Below, one piece after another: positions 59,572 through 64,000 of a stretch of DNA of 64,000 bases. The position numbers and the translations under genes were made by a program. The DNA lies in assembly GCF_034347405.1 (NCBI RefSeq), contig NZ_CP133778.1:4904501-4968500 (forward strand). The letters are read 5' to 3'. Numbering within the stretch: position 1 is the stretch's first letter; each line of letters opens with the position of its first letter. Below the pieces are notes generated by a model, which searched no databases, had not been told where the DNA came from, and was given only the letters and a program-made list of their open reading frames with translations. This DNA is from Pseudomonas sp. CCC3.1 (GTDB lineage: Bacteria; Pseudomonadota; Gammaproteobacteria; Pseudomonadales; Pseudomonadaceae).

Positions 59572-59968
59572 ATGGCGCTTTCCTGTGGGAGAGCGCCGCA
59601 CGTTATCGGCATAAAAAACGGGCCGAAATCAGCCGAGTCCGGAGTCTGTGTAGGGCAGTGGATTTATTGTTGAGTGATTTTTATGAGGCGCGTGGCCCTG
59701 GATGCAGCGCAGGACAAACACTGCGAACGCCGTGCCTAGGCCTTGCATGACTTGTGTGACATGGGGTTGATTTGTGTTTACGGGAGTGTTGAGGGAAGAC
59801 TGCTGATCGTTGCGATCTGTAGAGCCGGTGCGCAGAGTTCACGACGGCTGCGCAGCCCGACGTAGCCTCGCAAAGCTCGGCAACTGCTACAGGGGTTGTG
59901 TGCATCACAAAAGATTTTTGAACAAGAGCGAGGCTGCGGATCAAGAGATCGCAGCCCGACGTGCGCAC
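59572..59968. other. 397-bp region upstream of the bacteriocin gene
   Basis: It should contain the bacteriocin promoter, but I find neither a LexA box nor a clear sigma-70 pair. At 59820-59895 is a truncated piece of the 150-bp repeat family (GACGTAGCCTCGCAAAGCTC, GGCAACTGCTACAGG). No convincing gene. Confidence 0.5.
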
Positions 59969-60151
59969 TTAACCCGCGCGCCTTGTTGCAAACGCCGTCC
60001 AGCCCCCGTAGAACAGCGCGCCCAGCACAAGCGACATGCCGTAGCTTGTCAGCACCTCTGACCAAGGATCGCCTCGGTAGAATTTCCAGAGATGGAACGC
60101 TCCCAGACCGATTGCGTAGCTCCTTATAAATTGCCAAAAACTAAGCTTCAT
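59969..60151 (-). CDS. small membrane protein, 60 residues
   Basis: MKLSFWQFIRSYAIGLGAFH...YGMSLVLGALFYGGWTAFA. One clear membrane helix near the C-terminus and a hydrophobic N-terminal segment. AAGGAG precedes the ATG at a good distance (with two earlier in-frame starts too close), which supports it as a gene. Function unknown. It lies between the bacteriocin locus and argA, all on the minus strand. Confidence 0.65.
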   Translation of the reverse strand: MKLSFWQFIRSYAIGLGAFHLWKFYRGDPWSEVLTSYGMSLVLGALFYGGWTAFATRRAG

Positions 60152-60171
60152 CATCACTCCTTAGATACTCT

Positions 60172-60251
60172 GCCGCTGACGAGGAACGAGGCTGCGATGG
60201 GGTGCGAAGCGGCCCCGGACGGCGGTCCTGGCCTCGTTCCTCGTCAGCGGC
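60172..60251. repeat. REP pair between argA and the small membrane gene
   Basis: Perfect 21-bp arms starting GCCGCTGACGAGGAACGAGG (60172-60192) and complement (60231-60251). Confidence 0.88.
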
Positions 60252-60268
60252 TACAAAGCTTGCGTTCG

Positions 60269-61567
60269 TTACAGCGCTTTTTCGAAAATTTTGGAGTTGC
60301 GCTGGAAGTTGTACAGCGACGCTCGCGCCGCTGGCAGACGCTCTACGCTGCTAGGCTCGAAGCCGCGCTCGCGGAACCAGTGCGCCGTGCGGGTCGTCAG
60401 CACGAACAAGGTTTTGAGGCCCTGTGCCCGTGCACGGTTTTCGATGCGCTCCAGCAGTTCATCACCCCGGCGACCATGACGGTACTCCGGGTTTACTGCC
60501 AGACACGCCAGTTCACCGGCGTCCGAATCGGCAATTTGATACAGCGCTGCACAGGCGATGATCATGCCTTCGCGCTCGACCACGCTGAATTGTTCGATCT
60601 CGCGCTCCAGCACTTCACGCGAACGGCGCACCAAAATGCCTTGTTCTTCCAGCGGGCTGATCAGTTCCAGCAAGCCACCCACGTCTTCAATCGCGGCTTC
60701 GCGGGTGACTTCGAATTGCTCTTGGGCCACCAGCGTTCCGCCACCATGACGGGTAAACAATTCGGTCAGCAGCGCGCCATCTTCGGCGTAGCTGACGATG
60801 TGGCTGCGGGCCACGCCGCCGCTGCACGCCTCGGCCGCCGCTTCGAGCAACTCGGCCTGATAATCGCTGCCCAGACGTTTCATGTGCGCGGGCACTTGTT
60901 GTGGACGCAACTCACGGACCAAGCGCCCGTTTTCATCGAGCAAGCCGGACTCGGCGCCGAACAGCAGCAGTTTGTCCGCCGCAAGGTCGATGGCGGCACG
61001 GGTGGCGACGTCTTCGCAGGCCAGGTTGAAGATTTCTCCGGTCGGTGAGTAGCCCAAAGGCGACAGCAACACGATGGAGCGCTCGTCCAGCAGGCGATTG
61101 ATACCTTTGCGGTCGACCCGGCGCACTTCGCCGGTGTGGTGGTAGTCCACGCCATCCAGCACGCCAATCGGCCGCGCGGTGACCAGGTTGCCGCTGGCCA
61201 CCCGCAGGCGCGAGCCCTGCATGGGCGACGAGGCCATGTCCATCGACAAGCGCGCTTCAATCGCAATGCGCAATTGGCCAACGGCGTCGATCACGCACTC
61301 CAGCGTCGGCGCGTCGGTGATGCGCATGCCTTTGTGGTAATGCGGCACCCGGCCACGCGCTTCGAGGCGACTGTCGATTTGCGGACGTGAGCCGTGAACC
61401 AGCACCAGGCGCACACCCAGGCTGTGCAACAGCACCAGGTCGTGGACGATGTTGCCAAAATTGGGATGCGCTACACCGTCGCCAGGGAGCATGACGATGA
61501 AGGTGCAGTCGCGATGAGCATTGATGTAAGGAGAAGCATGACGCAGCCAGTTAACGTAATCGTGCAT
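60269..61567 (-). CDS. argA: ArgA, amino-acid N-acetyltransferase
   Basis: 432 residues from the ATG at 61567 (MHDYVNWLRHASPYINAH). First step of arginine synthesis: acetyl-CoA plus glutamate to N-acetylglutamate. An N-terminal amino-acid-kinase domain (FGNIVHDLVLLHSLGVRLVL) is the arginine-sensing part; the C-terminal GNAT domain has ACLAVNPEYRHGRRGDELLE. Divergent promoters are not seen; argE lies upstream on the same strand, 135 bp away. Confidence 0.96.
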   Translation of the reverse strand: MHDYVNWLRHASPYINAHRDCTFIVMLPGDGVAHPNFGNIVHDLVLLHSLGVRLVLVHGSRPQIDSRLEARGRVPHYHKGMRITDAPTLECVIDAVGQLRIAIEARLSMDMASSPMQGSRLRVASGNLVTARPIGVLDGVDYHHTGEVRRVDRKGINRLLDERSIVLLSPLGYSPTGEIFNLACEDVATRAAIDLAADKLLLFGAESGLLDENGRLVRELRPQQVPAHMKRLGSDYQAELLEAAAEACSGGVARSHIVSYAEDGALLTELFTRHGGGTLVAQEQFEVTREAAIEDVGGLLELISPLEEQGILVRRSREVLEREIEQFSVVEREGMIIACAALYQIADSDAGELACLAVNPEYRHGRRGDELLERIENRARAQGLKTLFVLTTRTAHWFRERGFEPSSVERLPAARASLYNFQRNSKIFEKAL

Positions 61568-61702
61568 AACCAAAGCCTGTAAAAAATGAGCCGCCTAGAA
61601 AGGGCAAAAACAGCAAACGCACAGCAGGCTGATAGTTATCGTCGAAACAAACTTGGCAACACGCGTGCTCTCCTTGTGTGGACGGGTTAAGCCTGCGGCA
61701 CT

Positions 61703-62854
61703 TTACTGGGCCGGGGTCAGGCAATAGTGTTCAATCAGTTGGCTTAATAGACGCACTGTCGGCTGCAAACGTGACATTTCGAGGTGTTCGCCTGGTTGAT
61801 GCGCGCAGGCGATGTCGCCAGGGCCCAGCACGATGGTCTCGCAGCCAAGCTGCTGAAGATAAGGCGCTTCGGTGCCAAACGCTACTGCTTCGGCGCGATG
61901 GCCGGTGAGTCGTTCAGCCACGCGCACCAATTCGCTGTCAGCCGCCTGTTCGAAGGGCGCCACGCCGGCCGCTATCGGGGCGAAGTCGATCTTGACCTGA
62001 TGCCGCTCAGCCAAGGGGTCGAGTTTGCTGCGAATGATTGAACGCAACAGCGCCGGGTCCATGCCCGGCAAAGGCCGCAAGTCGAATTCCAGCGAGCATT
62101 GGCCACAAATCCGATTCGGGTTGTCGCCACCATGAATGCAGCCAAAGTTGAGGGTCGGTTGCGGCACGCTGAACTGCGGGTTTCGGTACTCGGTCAGCCA
62201 TTGCTGACGCAGGCTTTTAAGCTCGGTGATCGCGTCGTGCATGGCGTCCAGCGCACTGTGCCCAAGGCTTGGGTCAGAAGAGTGGCCGCTGCGACCCAGA
62301 ATGTCGATGCGCTCCATCATCACGCCTTTGTGCATGCGGATCGGTTTGAGCCCGGTCGGCTCACCAATCACCGCCGCGCGGCCCAACGGCTTTCCGGCCT
62401 CAACCAGTGCTCGGGCCCCGGCCATGGAGGTTTCTTCATCGCAGGTGGCCAGAATCAGCAAGGGTTGTTTGAACGGTTGATCAAGCAGCGGGCGCACCGC
62501 TTCGATGATCAACGCAAAAAAACCTTTCATGTCGCAACTGCCAAGGCCGACCCAGCGGTTATCCACCTCGGTGAGTTTGAGCGGGTCGGTCTGCCACAGC
62601 GCATCATCGTAGGGCACCGTGTCACTGTGGCCTGCCAGCACCAGCCCGCCGGGGCCGCTGCCGAAACTGGCGAGCAAGTTGAACTTGCCAGGGCTGACCT
62701 GCTGAATATCGCAGTTAAACCCCAGATCACCGAGCCACGCGGCCAGTAAGTCGATCACGGCACGATTGGATTGATCCAAATGGGGCTGAGTACAACTGAC
62801 CGACGGTGTGCCGATCAACGCAGCGAATTGCTCTTTGAGGGAAGGTAAGGGCAT
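61703..62854 (-). CDS. argE: ArgE, acetylornithine deacetylase
   Basis: 383 residues from the ATG at 62854 (MPLPSLKEQFAALIGTPSVS) with AGGA 9 bases before. M20 metallopeptidase family: LVLAGHSDTVPYDD, GLGSCDMKGFFA (metal Asp), ATCDEETSMAGA (catalytic Glu), GEPTGLKPIRMHKG, CAHQPGEHLEM. It frees ornithine from N-acetylornithine. With argA next to it, both ends of the acetylated branch are encoded together. Confidence 0.95.
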   Translation of the reverse strand: MPLPSLKEQFAALIGTPSVSCTQPHLDQSNRAVIDLLAAWLGDLGFNCDIQQVSPGKFNLLASFGSGPGGLVLAGHSDTVPYDDALWQTDPLKLTEVDNRWVGLGSCDMKGFFALIIEAVRPLLDQPFKQPLLILATCDEETSMAGARALVEAGKPLGRAAVIGEPTGLKPIRMHKGVMMERIDILGRSGHSSDPSLGHSALDAMHDAITELKSLRQQWLTEYRNPQFSVPQPTLNFGCIHGGDNPNRICGQCSLEFDLRPLPGMDPALLRSIIRSKLDPLAERHQVKIDFAPIAAGVAPFEQAADSELVRVAERLTGHRAEAVAFGTEAPYLQQLGCETIVLGPGDIACAHQPGEHLEMSRLQPTVRLLSQLIEHYCLTPAQ

Positions 62855-63010
62855 GCGCTGACTTCCTGTTGGCTGGGCGAGGCCCATCATAGAGCTATCT
62901 GCGCCCTGGAATAAACCCGTGCGACGCGCCGGAGCGGCGAGTCCTGTACACTGCACGGCCTTGGCAGCCACACTTTCCCCGGCTGCGCACCGTTCCTGGA
63001 TTTTCCGGCC

Positions 63011-64000
63011 ATGCAGAAAGAAACCGAAATCAAACTCCGCGTCAGCCGCGAAACCCTCGCCGCCTTGCGCGAGCACCCTTTGCTGAAAAAGCGCAACAAA
63101 AGTGGCTGGGAAAGCCGTGAGTTGTTAAACCAATATTTCGACACGCCTGAGCGCGATCTGGCCAAGGCCAAGGTTGCTCTGCGCTTGCGTCGCGACGGTG
63201 AAGAGGTGATTCAAACCCTCAAGACCCGTGGCCAAAGCATCGCCGGGCTGTCGGAGCGCAACGAATACGACTGGCACCTGCCAAAAGCCAAGCTCGACAT
63301 CAAAAAACTCGACGGCGAATGCTGGCCGGAGGAGTTGGCCGAGCTGGACAAAAAGACCCTCAAGCCAATCTTCACCACCGATTTTGTGCGCGAGCGCGCT
63401 GAAATCTCGTGGGGCCGCGGCAAAGCCAAAGTGGTGATCGAAGCCGCTCTGGACCTGGGCCACGTGATTGCCGGCAAGCAGAAAGAAGAAATCTGCGAAC
63501 TGGAACTGGAATTGCGCGAAGGCGAACCGGCTGCCTTGCTGGAACTGGCCGCCGAGTTGGCTGAAAAACTGGCCCTGATGCCGTGTGACATCAGCAAGGC
63601 TGAACGCGGTTATCGCCTGTTTGACGCCAACAGCTACGCCGTCAGCCTGCCCGCGCCTGAGCTGACCCCAGAAACGCCGCTGGACGACGCCTTTGCCGCA
63701 CTGGCCTGGCACCTGTTGGGCAGCAGTCAGCGTCTGGCCGAGCAATACCGCTTCAATGGCCATTGGCGCTTGCTGCAAGACTGGGTTCAGCAGTTGATCG
63801 ACCTGCGTGCGCTGGTCAGCAGCCTCGGTCAGGCCGCACCTCGCCCTTCGACCCACGACTTGCGCGCTCAACTGGACGCCTTGCTCGAAGACTGGCGCCC
63901 GATGGTGCAAGCCGGTCAGGACGATGAAGACGTGCGTAAAGCCGCGCCTGAGCAGTTCCTTGAAGAGCTGGAAGACCCGCGTTGGGGCCAGTTCTCGCTG
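63011..64000 (+). CDS. CYTH-domain inorganic triphosphatase, N-terminal 330 residues
   Basis: The frame starts at the ATG 63011 and is open to the window edge. The CYTH signature ExExK is Glu4-Thr-Glu6-Ile-Lys8; further charged strands are VALRLRRDGEEVIQTLKTRG, LSERNEYDW and EICELELELREGE, lining a triphosphate tunnel. After ~residue 210 a helical CHAD-like region begins (FAALAWHLLGSSQRLAEQYR). Resembles E. coli YgiF. It is divergent from argE. Confidence 0.9.
   Translation, partial: MQKETEIKLRVSRETLAALREHPLLKKRNKSGWESRELLNQYFDTPERDLAKAKVALRLRRDGEEVIQTLKTRGQSIAGLSERNEYDWHLPKAKLDIKKLDGECWPEELAELDKKTLKPIFTTDFVRERAEISWGRGKAKVVIEAALDLGHVIAGKQKEEICELELELREGEPAALLELAAELAEKLALMPCDISKAERGYRLFDANSYAVSLPAPELTPETPLDDAFAALAWHLLGSSQRLAEQYRFNGHWRLLQDWVQQLIDLRALVSSLGQAAPRPSTHDLRAQLDALLEDWRPMVQAGQDDEDVRKAAPEQFLEELEDPRWGQFSL

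Noticed and set aside
59572..59680. LexA (SOS) box before the bacteriocin gene
   Set aside because: No CTG-N10-CAG is present; CTGTGTAGGGCAG has the wrong spacing.
18902..60251. Spaced palindromic repeats as a CRISPR array
   Set aside because: The repeats are scattered between genes as inverted pairs; there are no regular spacers or cas genes.

Overview
The window is chromosomal DNA of a Pseudomonas, probably of the fluorescens lineage. Gene order (hslVU, pha remnant, ubiEJB, hisIE, tatABC, rsmE, amino-acid ABC transporter, opgGH, dtd, pip, hut, pckA, hslO, hslR, rimBK, envZ/ompR, tex, gshA, argA, argE) and protein sequences both fit that genus. Intergenic spaces carry many Pseudomonas-type REP palindromes. 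No rRNA, tRNA or CRISPR array is visible. The species was assigned from memory of conserved gene order, not by a search.

Layout. 1-6010: end of a SPOR-domain gene, the HslVU protease, a DUF971 gene, then a reduced polyhydroxyalkanoate region holding only phaF and a small granule-associated gene; the synthase, depolymerase and regulator genes expected here are absent. 6143-9140: ubiquinone genes ubiE-ubiJ-ubiB, overlapping. 9203-12194: hisI-hisE, tatABC and rsmE. 12417-17173: a chemoreceptor, then an accessory patch with a short Rhs protein, an unknown 403-residue protein and remnants, bounded by a second, diverged copy of the 3' end of the next gene. 17178-19811: polar amino-acid ABC transporter. 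20179-24466: opgGH for osmoregulated periplasmic glucans. 24699-26104: dtd and pip.

26361-40782 is a complete five-step histidine utilisation locus. HutH makes urocanate, HutU imidazolone propionate, HutI formiminoglutamate, HutF formylglutamate and HutG glutamate plus formate. HutXWV and an NCS1 permease supply substrate, HutC represses and HutD probably limits expression. The hutU-to-hutG unit has a clear sigma-54 promoter (GG-N10-GC) with a HutC-type palindrome just downstream; hutF and hutC share a second palindrome. One of the two HutH proteins lacks exactly the Ala-Ser-Gly that forms the MIO cofactor.

40861-54342: a RecQ-type helicase, a RelBE-like toxin-antitoxin pair, a DUF1493 protein, pckA, redox and heat-shock genes hslO and hslR, the ribosome modification pair rimB-rimK, envZ/ompR, tex and a thioesterase. 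54540-56123 is gshA.

56166-59571 is the most unusual part: a bacteriocin locus. It has a short S-type pyocin with a colicin E3-like 16S rRNase domain, two cloacin/E3-type immunity genes, two intact and one broken copy of another small gene that starts inside the toxin stop codon, two orphan toxin-tail remnants and a diverged remnant of the gshA 3' end. It looks like repeated replacement of toxin-immunity modules next to gshA. The window closes with argA, argE and the start of a CYTH triphosphatase gene.
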